Source: a virus
Length of the DNA: 38,633 nucleotides
IMG/VR virus record: IMGVR_UViG_3300034061_003220
Span: 1-38,633 of that record
Reading direction: 5' to 3' (one strand)
The translations under genes and the position numbers were made by a program. Numbering within the stretch: position 1 is the stretch's first letter; each line of letters opens with the position of its first letter. The notes beneath the pieces were generated by a model. It was not told the DNA's origin. It saw nothing but the letters and a program-made list of their open reading frames with translations, and did no database searches. Positions 8,589 through 16,990 of this stretch are shown piece after piece.

Positions 8589-9032
8589 TTAGATTAAATT
8601 GAGTAATTCGTCTGTGTTGAGTTTTTTAGGCATGTTCAAAGTAATTGAACGGCCTGCTTCGCCGGCTACTGCAGATTTGATAATCTTGTAACCGTTTTGA
8701 ATCATATCCATACCTTCACTGATTTGCGCTTGTGTCGAAGCTGCAATTTTCTTACCGACGCGAGTTTCAGGAACCTCGAAACTAGCCTCGATGGACTCGG
8801 CTACCACTTCGACTGGGGGCTCGGCGGCGGCTGGTTCTTCGGCTACTTCGGGTGCGACTTCGCCTTGCAAAACTGCTAGCATAGGAGGAACGCCTGCAGT
8901 AATAAAAGCGTTTACGGATGCTTCGGCTTCTTCAGGTGAAAAGCCGAGATTAATTACCTCATTAACAAACGCTTCCTTGATTGCCGGAAGAAGTTCGTCT
9001 TTGATCTTGGCTTCGATCTCTGGGGTTAACAT
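8589..9032 (-). CDS. Nested scaffold protein from internal start
   Basis: Codon 178 of the protease gene is an ATG (9032), in frame and preceded by AAAGGAAAGTAG, a good SD at suitable distance. Initiation here would give a 147-aa acidic, Ala/Pro/Glu-rich protein (MLTPEIEAKIKDELLPAIKE) that corresponds exactly to the scaffold part without the protease. The arrangement parallels lambda Nu3 nested in C. Separate expression is inferred from the SD and the domain boundary. Confidence 0.6.
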   Translation of the reverse strand: MLTPEIEAKIKDELLPAIKEAFVNEVINLGFSPEEAEASVNAFITAGVPPMLAVLQGEVAPEVAEEPAAAEPPVEVVAESIEASFEVPETRVGKKIAASTQAQISEGMDMIQNGYKIIKSAVAGEAGRSITLNMPKKLNTDELLNLI

Positions 9033-9563
9033 TCTACTTTCCTTTTTGTATTTTTGAATTGAATCTTGGAGTAAAGTCTTGATTGATTTCTTAAGCAATG
9101 CTTGGCGATTTGCAGGAACTGAAACAACGCTAAATTCTACAAGCTCGGACTTTGTGTAAACAGTTACCTTTTGACCGTCGATTGTTTGCTCTTCGTATTC
9201 GTTTGGAATGATACCAACTGATACGGCCTTTACAAAACCTGCATTGATTAGCTTGTTGAGTTTCTTGCCTTCTTCAGTAATACACTCAATTTGAATTGTA
9301 GCTTCTAGGTTTTCGCCGTTCATTGCAAATCCTAAGCAGCGACCGATAGGCCACTCATCCGAGTCATGCTGTGCTAAGACTATGGGATTATTTAGATATG
9401 CTTGATAGTCGATTCCGCTTGGAACTATGATAGTCCCATAGCGATCTACTTCGGGAGTTGATACTACAAATGTATAGAGATCATTCTCTTTCTCTTCGTA
9501 GCCTTCCTCCATTTCGTAGCCGTCCCTAAGTTGTAGGTTCAGCTCGCGTGTTATTAAATTCAT
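8589..9563 (-). CDS. Prohead protease (HK97/S78 type) with C-terminal scaffold region
   Basis: A 324-aa protein. Residues 30-160 form the herpesvirus-like/HK97 assemblin protease: STPEVDRYGTIIVPSGID, the likely catalytic His66 in AQHDSDEWPIG, the likely nucleophile Ser115 in KAVSVGIIP, and the conserved ELVEFSVVSVPAN segment (about 140-152). From about residue 178 it becomes a Glu/Ala/Val/Pro-rich, mostly helical scaffold-like region. This protease-plus-scaffold layout matches lambda C/Nu3. The gene starts at ATG 9563 with AAAGG upstream and lies between portal and capsid. Confidence 0.9.
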   Translation of the reverse strand: MNLITRELNLQLRDGYEMEEGYEEKENDLYTFVVSTPEVDRYGTIIVPSGIDYQAYLNNPIVLAQHDSDEWPIGRCLGFAMNGENLEATIQIECITEEGKKLNKLINAGFVKAVSVGIIPNEYEEQTIDGQKVTVYTKSELVEFSVVSVPANRQALLKKSIKTLLQDSIQKYKKESRMLTPEIEAKIKDELLPAIKEAFVNEVINLGFSPEEAEASVNAFITAGVPPMLAVLQGEVAPEVAEEPAAAEPPVEVVAESIEASFEVPETRVGKKIAASTQAQISEGMDMIQNGYKIIKSAVAGEAGRSITLNMPKKLNTDELLNLI

Positions 9564-9578
9564 ATTAAACCTTTATTT

Positions 9579-11597
9579 TTATTGCTTTTCAACTGGGAAT
9601 AATTGACATCTGCAGTTCACTGCATTTGAAGCGCTTAGACCTGATCCGAGCGGGCGCTGCGCTTTCTCGGTTTTGACTTCAATGATATTGCCTTCTTTAT
9701 CGCGAACTTCAGTCACTACCGTAAAATATCCGTCGGCTCCTTGAGTCGAGCCTTCCAAAGCAGCATGAGCGGGTCTTACGCGGCCGTCTCTTTGTGTAAG
9801 CCATACCATCTCAAAACCCTCATCTTTATATACGGCGTATTGCATTCCGCTTGTCACATTTGCGGCGGTCGTATTCGCAATCGCACGCGCTCTGCTTGTT
9901 TGCAAAGAGTCGAACTTGGTATTCAAAATCTTGAATAACTCGTCTTTATCCTTACCAGCGTTTGCAGTGAGAGTCGCTTGTACTTCTTGCTTGATAACTC
10001 CGATTGAATCTCGGATTTGAGCGCTTGACTCTTCGACCAAGGCGATAACCTCTGCAGTCGGAGGAACGCCGCCCTCGATTGCAAGAGTCGCATAGAGTTC
10101 GGTAGCTACTTGATTTGCGGCCTCTGCTATGATTGCATCATATTCCGCAAGGTCTTCGGGTGAAACATCTACAGTTGCAAGAGTCAACACGCCGTCATCT
10201 GCAAGCTGAAAGACTTGCTCTTTGATTTGAGCTATGATCATCTCAACTACATTCTCGAGGCTACCTGCATTCGCTTCGGTTATGCCGTCAAAGTTTCTCC
10301 AAAACAAGTTCTTTGCATCGGCTGTAACGATAGGGAGCTTAGGATTTGTCCTTGTTAAGAGTTTTCGAGCCACCACGGGCGCGGGAGCGGGATTTACGGC
10401 GCTTTGAAGCGGGACAAAACCATTAGCAATAAGCGGCGTATTGCCTTCAGGTATAGGATCATATCCGCGCTCGCCTCTTGCATCGTTGATCGTCTTAATT
10501 CCCCACTTAAGCTCGAACTCTTCTTGCCTCATATCAGCATCGGTATCTGCATATTCATAAGGTTGCGCTTGGATAAGTACATCCTCTTCCCATCTACGGA
10601 AATGGCGTGTAAATTCTTCAGCAATATAGAGTGCTTCGGGATCGATTGTGTTTTGTCTAAAGATTGCAAACTGAACCTCTGCAGTCGCTCGGTTTTGGAA
10701 TGATCCATCAAGCATCCCAGGAGGCACGCCGAAGACTTGAGCGATTTGAGATCTTACATCTTTGCTAACAGAGTCATAGCCTACCGATAGCTCGCCTTTC
10801 GGCGGTAGTTCTAATTGCATTCCACCTCCAAGCAAAGCTCGTAGCTTGTAGTCTGGTAGTTCTTCATTCCAAGCGCTTTTCAGCTTTTGCCATTCATCTT
10901 GGTCAAACCTTTCTGGGAACTTTGCAATAAGCGGCGGGACTGTATTATTAGCAAACAAGCGAGCTAAATAAGCACTAACTTCGCGGTCTATATTCGCATA
11001 TTCCAAAGCGGCGGAAACAAGACCAACGCCGAAGATATTCATACCGATAATTTCTTCAGGACGCGCGGCGGGGTGGAGCTTAGCAAGGTGAATAATCTCT
11101 TTCTCTGGTATGGCTATATTGCCCTCTTGAGCTGACTGATATACATACCCATCAATAAAGTTATTCTCGCCTTTAATGACTCGCATTCTTGTCGGATTTA
11201 ATACCCACATTTGCAAGGGCACGCGATAGCCGTTTGTCGGAGTCCATATAAACGCATTGCCATTTATGCTAAGCCAGTTTTCAATATATCCGAAAACTTG
11301 CGAGCGTGTGAAATATGGATTAGGATTTGATAGCAGCTCGTTAGTCCAATGACCGCGTCCGAGTTCTTCTTTTTCCCAATTTTGCTCTTTGTATGCATCG
11401 AACTTGATACCGCTCAAAGCATTCGCTCTATGCTGCAAGCAAGCGAAAACAGTCCCTCGAAGTGAGGCGCTTAACTCGTTACCGACTTGAGTCGCACCGA
11501 TATTGCGAGAGCCACCCGACCGAATATACGGTCTGTCGTTTCTTCGCGGTGCAACTGCGCTCGCGATTCTATCTCTAAGTTGGTCAAGTAGACTCAT
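9579..11597 (-). CDS. Portal protein fused to Mu F-like minor head domain
   Basis: A 672-aa protein. Residues 1 to about 400 are an HK97-type portal: ELSASLRGTVFACLQHRANALSG, then YGY-type wing residues, GVPPGMLDG and QNRATAEVQFAIFRQN. The C-terminal part carries the Mu gpF-like signature: RARAIANTTAANVTSG, then VWLTQRDGRVRPAHAALEG, ending with NCRC at 661-664. Usually portal and Mu F-like protein are separate adjacent genes; portals alone are about 400-500 aa. It forms the DNA channel at one capsid vertex, and the F-like part is probably internal or scaffolding-related. It overlaps the terminase stop by 4 nt. Confidence 0.9.
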   Translation of the reverse strand: MSLLDQLRDRIASAVAPRRNDRPYIRSGGSRNIGATQVGNELSASLRGTVFACLQHRANALSGIKFDAYKEQNWEKEELGRGHWTNELLSNPNPYFTRSQVFGYIENWLSINGNAFIWTPTNGYRVPLQMWVLNPTRMRVIKGENNFIDGYVYQSAQEGNIAIPEKEIIHLAKLHPAARPEEIIGMNIFGVGLVSAALEYANIDREVSAYLARLFANNTVPPLIAKFPERFDQDEWQKLKSAWNEELPDYKLRALLGGGMQLELPPKGELSVGYDSVSKDVRSQIAQVFGVPPGMLDGSFQNRATAEVQFAIFRQNTIDPEALYIAEEFTRHFRRWEEDVLIQAQPYEYADTDADMRQEEFELKWGIKTINDARGERGYDPIPEGNTPLIANGFVPLQSAVNPAPAPVVARKLLTRTNPKLPIVTADAKNLFWRNFDGITEANAGSLENVVEMIIAQIKEQVFQLADDGVLTLATVDVSPEDLAEYDAIIAEAANQVATELYATLAIEGGVPPTAEVIALVEESSAQIRDSIGVIKQEVQATLTANAGKDKDELFKILNTKFDSLQTSRARAIANTTAANVTSGMQYAVYKDEGFEMVWLTQRDGRVRPAHAALEGSTQGADGYFTVVTEVRDKEGNIIEVKTEKAQRPLGSGLSASNAVNCRCQLFPVEKQ

Positions 11598-12754
11598 ACA
11601 TATATCTGTGGAGTTTTGCGAATAGCGTTGAAGGCATAACCCAACGCGTCAATAAAGTCATCATGCTTGTCTTGTGGAGTGCCCGTAAAAGATAGCAGCT
11701 CCTCGGTAAAGTCCGGATTGATATGAGGGACATGATAAACAAGCCCTTGTTCATATCTTGCCTCGACTGGCTGAAAGCGAATAACCTTGTCTCGATCCGC
11801 TCTCACACCTACGACATTCATCTTAGTATTGCGTTTCAGCTCTTGCACCATCCAAGCTTGCGCCTGATTTGATTCGACTGCAACTACTCTTGCATTCCAT
11901 CTTTGCTCGGCTGACATGATCTTACGGCCTATCTCTTGGAATTGCGCTCTAAAATGATCGGCTTCGACTACTACAACATCTCCATCTTTTGTCGTGCCTA
12001 TTACAACGATTGCCGTATAATCGGCTGTTTCCTTTTGCGAGATTGCCAAGTCAACTCCAATGTAATACGCCGTGCATTCTTGGCCGTTTGTCGTGCGTAA
12101 CCATTCGCGCTTGATTTTAGCCGCCGATCTATCGACATATTCTGCAAGAAACTCTTGTGCAAAAACCAAGCTCGGTAGTAGCTCCTTTTGTCTATCAACT
12201 TCGCTTATCTTGATTTGCCCGCCGTCGTATGTCGAGTAGTGAAACGATTGCCAGTCTGACATAGTCTCGGAGAGCTGATCTAATTGCCAAAAATGATTCT
12301 TACCTTTCGGCGTTGAAAAGAAATACGCATCTCCTTCATAATCTGCTAGCATCGGACTTAATACAAAGTTCCAATCGTCTTCAGCATTTGGGCAGTGAGC
12401 CCACTCATCGCAAATCACTCTATGAAACTTATTGCCTCTTAAGCCATCCGCCCGGTAAATACCTTGCAAAACCAATGTACTACGGCCTAGTTTAATCTGG
12501 CCTTGTTTGTAAGTTGCACCAAGCGGTGCAAAGAAATTCTGTGCTTCGGTCTCTCGTCCTGAGAGCTCGGTATATGAGGGCGCTGTATAGAGAACATACG
12601 ACCCATCAACTTCCAGCATTTTCTCAAGGGCCAAAGCAAAAGCCAAATAAGACTTACCAAAGCGACGACCGCACCGAACAACATTAAAGCGCTTCCTATT
12701 CCGAAGTATCTCAAGCTGTTTATCATGCGGTTTTATCCGTATCACTGTATCCAT
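11594..12754 (-). CDS. terL: Terminase large subunit
   Basis: A 386-aa DNA-packaging motor using ATG 12754; a TTG six codons upstream is also open. The ATPase domain shows Walker A CGRRFGKS (28-35) and Walker B with DE (116-117) in RVICDEWAH. The nuclease domain shows the RNase-H-like acidic set: Asp235 in YIGVDLAIS, Glu294 in VAVESN, and Asp365/366/369 in KHDDFIDALGYA. The protein is compact for the family. It overlaps the small-subunit candidate by 32 nt and the portal by 4 nt. Packaging type (cos or pac) cannot be told from these motifs. Confidence 0.95.
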   Translation of the reverse strand: MDTVIRIKPHDKQLEILRNRKRFNVVRCGRRFGKSYLAFALALEKMLEVDGSYVLYTAPSYTELSGRETEAQNFFAPLGATYKQGQIKLGRSTLVLQGIYRADGLRGNKFHRVICDEWAHCPNAEDDWNFVLSPMLADYEGDAYFFSTPKGKNHFWQLDQLSETMSDWQSFHYSTYDGGQIKISEVDRQKELLPSLVFAQEFLAEYVDRSAAKIKREWLRTTNGQECTAYYIGVDLAISQKETADYTAIVVIGTTKDGDVVVVEADHFRAQFQEIGRKIMSAEQRWNARVVAVESNQAQAWMVQELKRNTKMNVVGVRADRDKVIRFQPVEARYEQGLVYHVPHINPDFTEELLSFTGTPQDKHDDFIDALGYAFNAIRKTPQIYV

Positions 12755-13061
12755 TTTGCGAACCCCACTCAATTATCATTTTGCCTTTTTCTGCTACTTG
12801 ATTATCCATGTGAGATAGCAACTCCATTAGCAGTTTCATTGCCGTAATATCCTCTTTAAGCAAGATCTTTTTATGAATCAGCATTTCGATTATATCACCA
12901 GCTACGGTTTCTTTTGTTTTGCCGGGCTTTGATAGCTCCTCGGCTGCCATCTTTGCAAGGTCTTTGACATACACGATGCTACCCTTTGGCCTACCATTTC
13001 GATTGATACGCTCGGGCTTGTCTCTAAAGCTATGTCCTTTGAGATTATCAGCGCCTGCCAT
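12723..13061 (-). CDS. Terminase small subunit, probable
   Basis: A 112-aa basic protein beginning with a phage/transposon-type GRPKGS segment (residues 22-27) typical of DUF5681-like small proteins found upstream of terL. The rest is helical with Lys-rich patches (KKILLKEDITAMKLLMELL). It directly precedes and overlaps terL by 32 nt, the usual small-subunit position. No clear winged-helix motif is visible, so the call depends on location, size and the GRPKGS start. Confidence 0.65.
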   Translation of the reverse strand: MAGADNLKGHSFRDKPERINRNGRPKGSIVYVKDLAKMAAEELSKPGKTKETVAGDIIEMLIHKKILLKEDITAMKLLMELLSHMDNQVAEKGKMIIEWGSQNGYSDTDKTA

Positions 13062-13524
13062 AATAAACTCCCAAACCTAATCCAACACCAAGAGCACCAA
13101 CAACCCATCCCCAGTTGTTCTCGGTTTTCACTTCAGTCGGTAAAGTAATTACCTTAATTGAATCAGGGCGCGGGCGGTAAACAAGTGAGAAGTGACCCTT
13201 GCGATTTGCATAGGCAAAAGCCATATTGATTGTATCGCGAGTCGCTGTAATTACGCTATCGCTTTGAGCGATAAACGAAGTATCTCCACAAGGAATAATT
13301 ACAGGCTTATCAAGAAAGTAAATAGTGTCCTTAGTCTTGATAGTAACTGACTTCGTATGCACTGAGTCTCTAATCGTTACAGGGCGTTCAATTAGCTGCA
13401 CTTGAGTAATTGTATCAGTTACGCGCTTTGCGCTCGTACGGCCTACGTGAAGCCCCGAAACAAAGCCGATAATAAGCAAGACTGCAAGTATTATCATTGC
13501 ATTTAGTACATCATTGAATCTCAT
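13048..13524 (-). CDS. Membrane protein with N- and C-terminal hydrophobic segments
   Basis: A 158-aa protein with a transmembrane helix at about residues 9-26 (AMIILAVLLIIGFVSGLHVG) and a Gly-rich hydrophobic C-terminus at about 139-155 (WGWVVGALGVGLGLGVYYG). Between them lies a Thr/Asp/Ile-rich region with repeated V-T-I-x-D/K-x elements. It starts at ATG 13524 with GGAG upstream and overlaps both neighbours. Two-ended membrane proteins with a periplasmic beta-like linker can be spanins in Gram-negative phages, but there is no lipobox and the lysis genes are 4 kb away. Function not assigned. Confidence 0.75.
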   Translation of the reverse strand: MRFNDVLNAMIILAVLLIIGFVSGLHVGRTSAKRVTDTITQVQLIERPVTIRDSVHTKSVTIKTKDTIYFLDKPVIIPCGDTSFIAQSDSVITATRDTINMAFAYANRKGHFSLVYRPRPDSIKVITLPTEVKTENNWGWVVGALGVGLGLGVYYGRR

Positions 13525-14378
13525 TGCACTACTCCATTCTCAATAAAGAGATTATCTACCATACCATTCTCTTGAATGATTGCAAAACCATGATTGCTAT
13601 TTGAGTGTGGCATATATGCTTGTCGTAACTTGCATAGGCATCCCATTGTATATGCCTTGTAAAACTTACCGTCCAAGCTCTTGATAGATGCAAAAGAAGT
13701 ACGATGCACATGACCCATAACAACATTAGCCGCGGCTTTGAGAATCAAAGCGCGGGCGGGATTTACGCCGCCTGAGACTTTCATTTCGTGACCGTGGACT
13801 ATGTAGGTATTTTCTATTTTCATAAATTGCGTAGATTCGACAAAGCGTATTCCAAGATCATCAAGTTTTAGCAGTTTGCGGAAATCAATTAAACCAGCAA
13901 GCGCGTCTGCATTCTGCATTAAGTACCGCTCCAAGCGGTCTTCATGATTGCCAATTTTAAAGTAGATATTCTGGTCTTTGAATTCGGACCTCAAGCCTTC
14001 TAAAAACTGCTTTGCAAGTTCGATCTCGTTTAAGAATTTTGGCGTATCAGCGTGTTTCGGGTGCCTTGAGATTTGAGCCGAGTCTAGTATATCACCGTTT
14101 AAAATGATATTCTCTACTCGGTCTTGTTTTGCATATTGAATCGCTGCAATAAGCGCCGCTTTGTCATGGATGCCTAAGTGAATATCACTGAAGACCGCCG
14201 TCTTACCTTGGATGCGCAAAACGGGTAAAACCTCCTCGCGTCCATCTTCAAAGGTATTTAGCCAATCAGGAACTACTTCGGGCTTGTCTTCAGGGCTCGG
14301 CTCAAAGCCTTTGCCTATCCGATAGTTAAGCACCGCCGTGTACTCTTCATGGTTTAAGCGGGGTCTGTATTGACTCAC
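13521..14378 (-). CDS. Calcineurin-like metallophosphoesterase
   Basis: A 285-aa protein with all five motifs of the superfamily: D-x-H in FSDIHLG (Asp65, His67), GD in NGDILDS (Asp96), GNHED (143-147), H-G-H (195-197) and GHVH (222-225). Two metal ions would be bound and a phosphomono- or diester cleaved. Phage members are often near terminase or recombination genes, with poorly known substrates; SbcD-like nuclease or nucleotide phosphatase activity are options. Here it lies between the fibre cluster and a membrane protein upstream of terminase, overlapping both neighbours by 4 nt. Confidence 0.88.
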   Translation of the reverse strand: MSQYRPRLNHEEYTAVLNYRIGKGFEPSPEDKPEVVPDWLNTFEDGREEVLPVLRIQGKTAVFSDIHLGIHDKAALIAAIQYAKQDRVENIILNGDILDSAQISRHPKHADTPKFLNEIELAKQFLEGLRSEFKDQNIYFKIGNHEDRLERYLMQNADALAGLIDFRKLLKLDDLGIRFVESTQFMKIENTYIVHGHEMKVSGGVNPARALILKAAANVVMGHVHRTSFASIKSLDGKFYKAYTMGCLCKLRQAYMPHSNSNHGFAIIQENGMVDNLFIENGVVQ

Positions 14379-14599
14379 TTGGTAGGAATCCCGTACTTTT
14401 CTAAAAGAGCCTGCAATAATTGCTGCTCTGGATTAAGTTCTGTTTGCTCTGGTGCGGGAAATTTTGCAGACCACTCGGCTTCGTGCTCTTCAGTGCAAGG
14501 CACTGCATTACATCCATTAGGCCATTGAATTTCAGAAACACCGTCCCATAAAACTATATTTTCGACTTCATTATTAGCATTAATTAAAGCGTATTTCAT
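14375..14599 (-). CDS. Fibre-associated small protein
   Basis: A 74-aa protein. ATG 14599 is chosen over the upstream GTG 14611 because it has GAGGGAT before it and lies 1 nt after the stop of the glycine-rich fibre gene. It begins MKYALINANNEVENIVLWDG, a pattern common in small proteins next to phage fibre genes (YALIN....VENIV.WDG), some annotated as fibre assembly helpers. The C-terminus is a helix, QQLLQALLEKYGI. A role in fibre folding is inferred from location only. Confidence 0.65.
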   Translation of the reverse strand: MKYALINANNEVENIVLWDGVSEIQWPNGCNAVPCTEEHEAEWSAKFPAPEQTELNPEQQLLQALLEKYGIPTK

Positions 14600-14600
14600 G

Positions 14601-15854
14601 TTATCCCTCACTTACAACAATTACTAAACCACCACCACCATTACCGCCTGCTCCGGAATTATGACCGTTATCTGAAGCAGCGCCGCCACCGCCACCAGCA
14701 CCATATCCACCATTGCCACCAGCACCAGTTGCTTGTCCAGTTTTATACGATCCGCCGCCGCCTGCAGAGCCGAAATATAAAAACCCTGCTTGATTATTAT
14801 CGCCATTGCCACCATTACCGCCATTAGACCCTCGGCTTCCATAATTCCAATTAGAAGCAGGCTTGCTTGCCATCCAATTTGCAGGCCTATGTCTACCACC
14901 TTCGGACATTGCTGTTGAATTAGCTGCAGCTCCTCCTCCTCCTCCTCCAGATAAGCTAATAAAAGCTGGTCTATCTGAAGTAAAATCACTGCCATTAGTG
15001 CTCGTACCGGTCAGACCATTGCCAACAGGAACTTGATAATAATTTACAGGTTGAGGAGAAGTACCGCCCCCTGCAGTTGAGGAAGTGCCTCCGCCTGAAC
15101 CGCCACTTGGCCTATCACTTTCTATAATATTTTGGAAAGTACCTAATCCTGATATACCTCCATTTGATCCATTTGCGCCACTAGTATCATCAGTAGTGCG
15201 ACTTGCGCCACCATTTCCACCTGCTCCAACAGTAACGGATTCAGTACTACCAAGTGCAGAAGCTTCAAGAGTAATGCTGTAATAACTTGCTGCACCACCA
15301 CCGCCTCCTCCACATCTTATAGCAGTTGTAGCTCCTCTTCTTCCAGACCCTCCACCAGCGCCACCTGATAAAGAATAAACTGTTACTCTTTTGGCAAAAG
15401 AGGGTTTAGTCCATGTCCCCGAACTAGTAAAAGTATCTATTTGGATTTGATATCCACCACCACCACCGCTCGCAGCCAAAGTAGTGCCCGTCATTGTTAG
15501 GCCCGTGCCGAGTGTTATCTCTTGCACATCACCAGAACCTGAATCACCACGGCCCAAAAGTTTTGAAGCGGCTGATACATTCTGAATTTTTGCATAAGTT
15601 ACCGCGTCATTATCTACAGTCCAAGTAGCACCCGAACTAGAGACGGTAATATCTCCCTTGTCGCCATCGGTCACACCGCCGCCCGCCGTAGACCAGCTCA
15701 AATTTCCCGAGCCGTCGGTACTTAATACCTGACCATTTGACCCGCCTGCTATGCTAAGTTTGGTAAGATTCGTATTGATTGTATTACTAGTGCCAATTGT
15801 CTTTGAATCAAAAGAGTTAGGCAATTGGCCATTATTTAGTTTTGTTGTAGGCAT
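14601..15854 (-). CDS. Polyglycine-rich tail fibre / receptor-binding protein
   Basis: A 417-aa protein. Residues 1 to about 130 resemble a trimeric fibre shaft (TKLSIAGGSNGQVLSTDGSG; GDKGDITVSSSGATWTVDND). About residues 138-160 (DTFTSSGTWTKPSFAKRVTV) open the known Gly-rich domain in which tracts such as GGGGGGAAS and GAGGNGG recur to the C-terminus. Polyglycine helices with variable loops form the host-binding tip of some phage adhesins, such as the S16 gp38 type. The run of GGN codons gives the strand a marked base skew. Next to the fibre-associated small protein. Confidence 0.8.
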   Translation of the reverse strand: MPTTKLNNGQLPNSFDSKTIGTSNTINTNLTKLSIAGGSNGQVLSTDGSGNLSWSTAGGGVTDGDKGDITVSSSGATWTVDNDAVTYAKIQNVSAASKLLGRGDSGSGDVQEITLGTGLTMTGTTLAASGGGGGYQIQIDTFTSSGTWTKPSFAKRVTVYSLSGGAGGGSGRRGATTAIRCGGGGGGAASYYSITLEASALGSTESVTVGAGGNGGASRTTDDTSGANGSNGGISGLGTFQNIIESDRPSGGSGGGTSSTAGGGTSPQPVNYYQVPVGNGLTGTSTNGSDFTSDRPAFISLSGGGGGGAAANSTAMSEGGRHRPANWMASKPASNWNYGSRGSNGGNGGNGDNNQAGFLYFGSAGGGGSYKTGQATGAGGNGGYGAGGGGGAASDNGHNSGAGGNGGGGLVIVVSEG

Positions 15855-15858
15855 CTTA

Positions 15859-16683
15859 TCACTTCAAATAATCAGCAATTAAAACATCTCCACTAATTGG
15901 AGCCGTCGCCATCGTGATTGTATTGGTTGAAAGCGTGTAATCATTTCCCGCTCCGCTTCTTAGCCTCATACCATTCAAATGTAAGCGTAAAGTCCCTGCA
16001 GTTGGTGTATCAGGCAAAGTGTAAGCCGTATTCGAACCGTCAATATTTCCACTTGGTATGACTTCAGTTGCAAAGTTGCTCGGAGTCAAAGTACCTGACT
16101 CATCTTGCACATAAGTGACCGCCGTAGAACCAAGCGTTCCGCCTGAATTTGAAGTGCAATAAAATCTCTTATCGCCATAAGTCGTACCCGCGTCCACATG
16201 GACAAAAGAGCCTGTAAGCTCGTCCCATGCGTCCGAATCAGTTGCACGAGTTAAAGCGCTTGATGATCCGTTAAAAACATAGATACCGTTTTGGCTTTGA
16301 GTAGATTGCTGCCATACCAAAAGGCGCTGACCGCTTGTAAGTTGGTGACCGTCGAAAGTATCCGTTCCGGGATTGCTTATGGTGATATTCGCAGTCGTAG
16401 CCGCGTGGACATTGCGATACTTGTAAGCACTTGACAAGCCTGCTATTTGCGTATCTACATATCCTTTTGTTGCAGCATCGCCTGAGTCAGTCGGAGTTGC
16501 AATGGTCGTAAGCTTGTTGTTACCCATTGACTGAGCACCCGTAAACGCTACGCTCCCATCCTTTTTGACAAAGTTCGCGCCGTCTGCTAATTTACTCGAA
16601 TCTATTGCAGCGCCCGCAGCTACTTTCGCGTTGGTTATCGCACCATCGCGTATCTGGCGGCCTGCTATTGTGGTCTCTGGCAT
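15859..16683 (-). CDS. Tail fibre protein with C-terminal strand-rich domain
   Basis: A 274-aa protein that starts ETTIAGRQIRDGAITNAKVA and carries the fibre motif NNKLTTIATPTDSGDAATKGYVD (about residues 54-76), found at collar-like points of many phage fibres. The middle region (QNGIYVFNGSSSALTRATDSD) is a beta-structured segment also frequent in fibres. The last 60 or so residues (VIPSGNIDGSNTAYTLPDTP to DVLIADYLK) are similar to the C-terminal part of the next gene product. SD AGGAT precedes ATG 16683. Probably part of the receptor-binding apparatus. Confidence 0.75.
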   Translation of the reverse strand: MPETTIAGRQIRDGAITNAKVAAGAAIDSSKLADGANFVKKDGSVAFTGAQSMGNNKLTTIATPTDSGDAATKGYVDTQIAGLSSAYKYRNVHAATTANITISNPGTDTFDGHQLTSGQRLLVWQQSTQSQNGIYVFNGSSSALTRATDSDAWDELTGSFVHVDAGTTYGDKRFYCTSNSGGTLGSTAVTYVQDESGTLTPSNFATEVIPSGNIDGSNTAYTLPDTPTAGTLRLHLNGMRLRSGAGNDYTLSTNTITMATAPISGDVLIADYLK

Positions 16684-16687
16684 CGTA

Positions 16688-16990
16688 TTATCCTAGTTTG
16701 TAATGTATTCGTATAACATCACCAACGACAGGCGAAACATTCAAAGTTATTGTCGTCGATCCGCTTGTCGTATAATCGTTTGTAAGCACTTGCAATACGC
16801 CATTAATGAAGACTTGCAAAGAGTTAGGGACAAAGTTCTGCAATGATGTGAAAGTCGCATTTGAGCCGTTGATATTTCCCGTCGGAGTTTCATTCCAGAT
16901 GAAAACCGCCGCGCCTGAGTTGATCGTAGCACCGACTGAAACTCGGACAACTTCAGGAAGCGCCGTAATGACTACATTGTTAGTACTCAT
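16688..16990 (-). CDS. Small fibre/virion protein sharing a domain with its neighbour
   Basis: A 100-aa protein. Residues about 32-99 (NETPTGNINGSNATFTSL to GDVIRIHYKLG) match the C-terminal domain of the adjacent 274-aa fibre protein in the pattern P-x-G-N-I-[DN]-G-S-N-[TA]-x-[YF]-T, L-x-[LV]-[FH]-[IL]-N-G and [DG]-D-V-[LI]-I/R. The N-terminus is a separate short strand-rich piece. It overlaps the next gene by 4 nt. Likely a fibre or baseplate-like accessory; function inferred from homology to the neighbour and location. Confidence 0.68.
   Translation of the reverse strand: MSTNNVVITALPEVVRVSVGATINSGAAVFIWNETPTGNINGSNATFTSLQNFVPNSLQVFINGVLQVLTNDYTTSGSTTITLNVSPVVGDVIRIHYKLG

Noticed and set aside
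14624-14995. 123-codon minus-strand ORF inside the Gly-rich fibre gene
   Set aside because: It is a frame shadow of GGN codon runs; the product is a low-complexity Met/Val/Leu/Ala string with no domain.
14600-15500. Short direct repeats (ACC/GCC runs) that could be mistaken for a CRISPR-like or VNTR array
   Set aside because: They are polyglycine codons of the fibre protein with no regular unit and no spacer structure.
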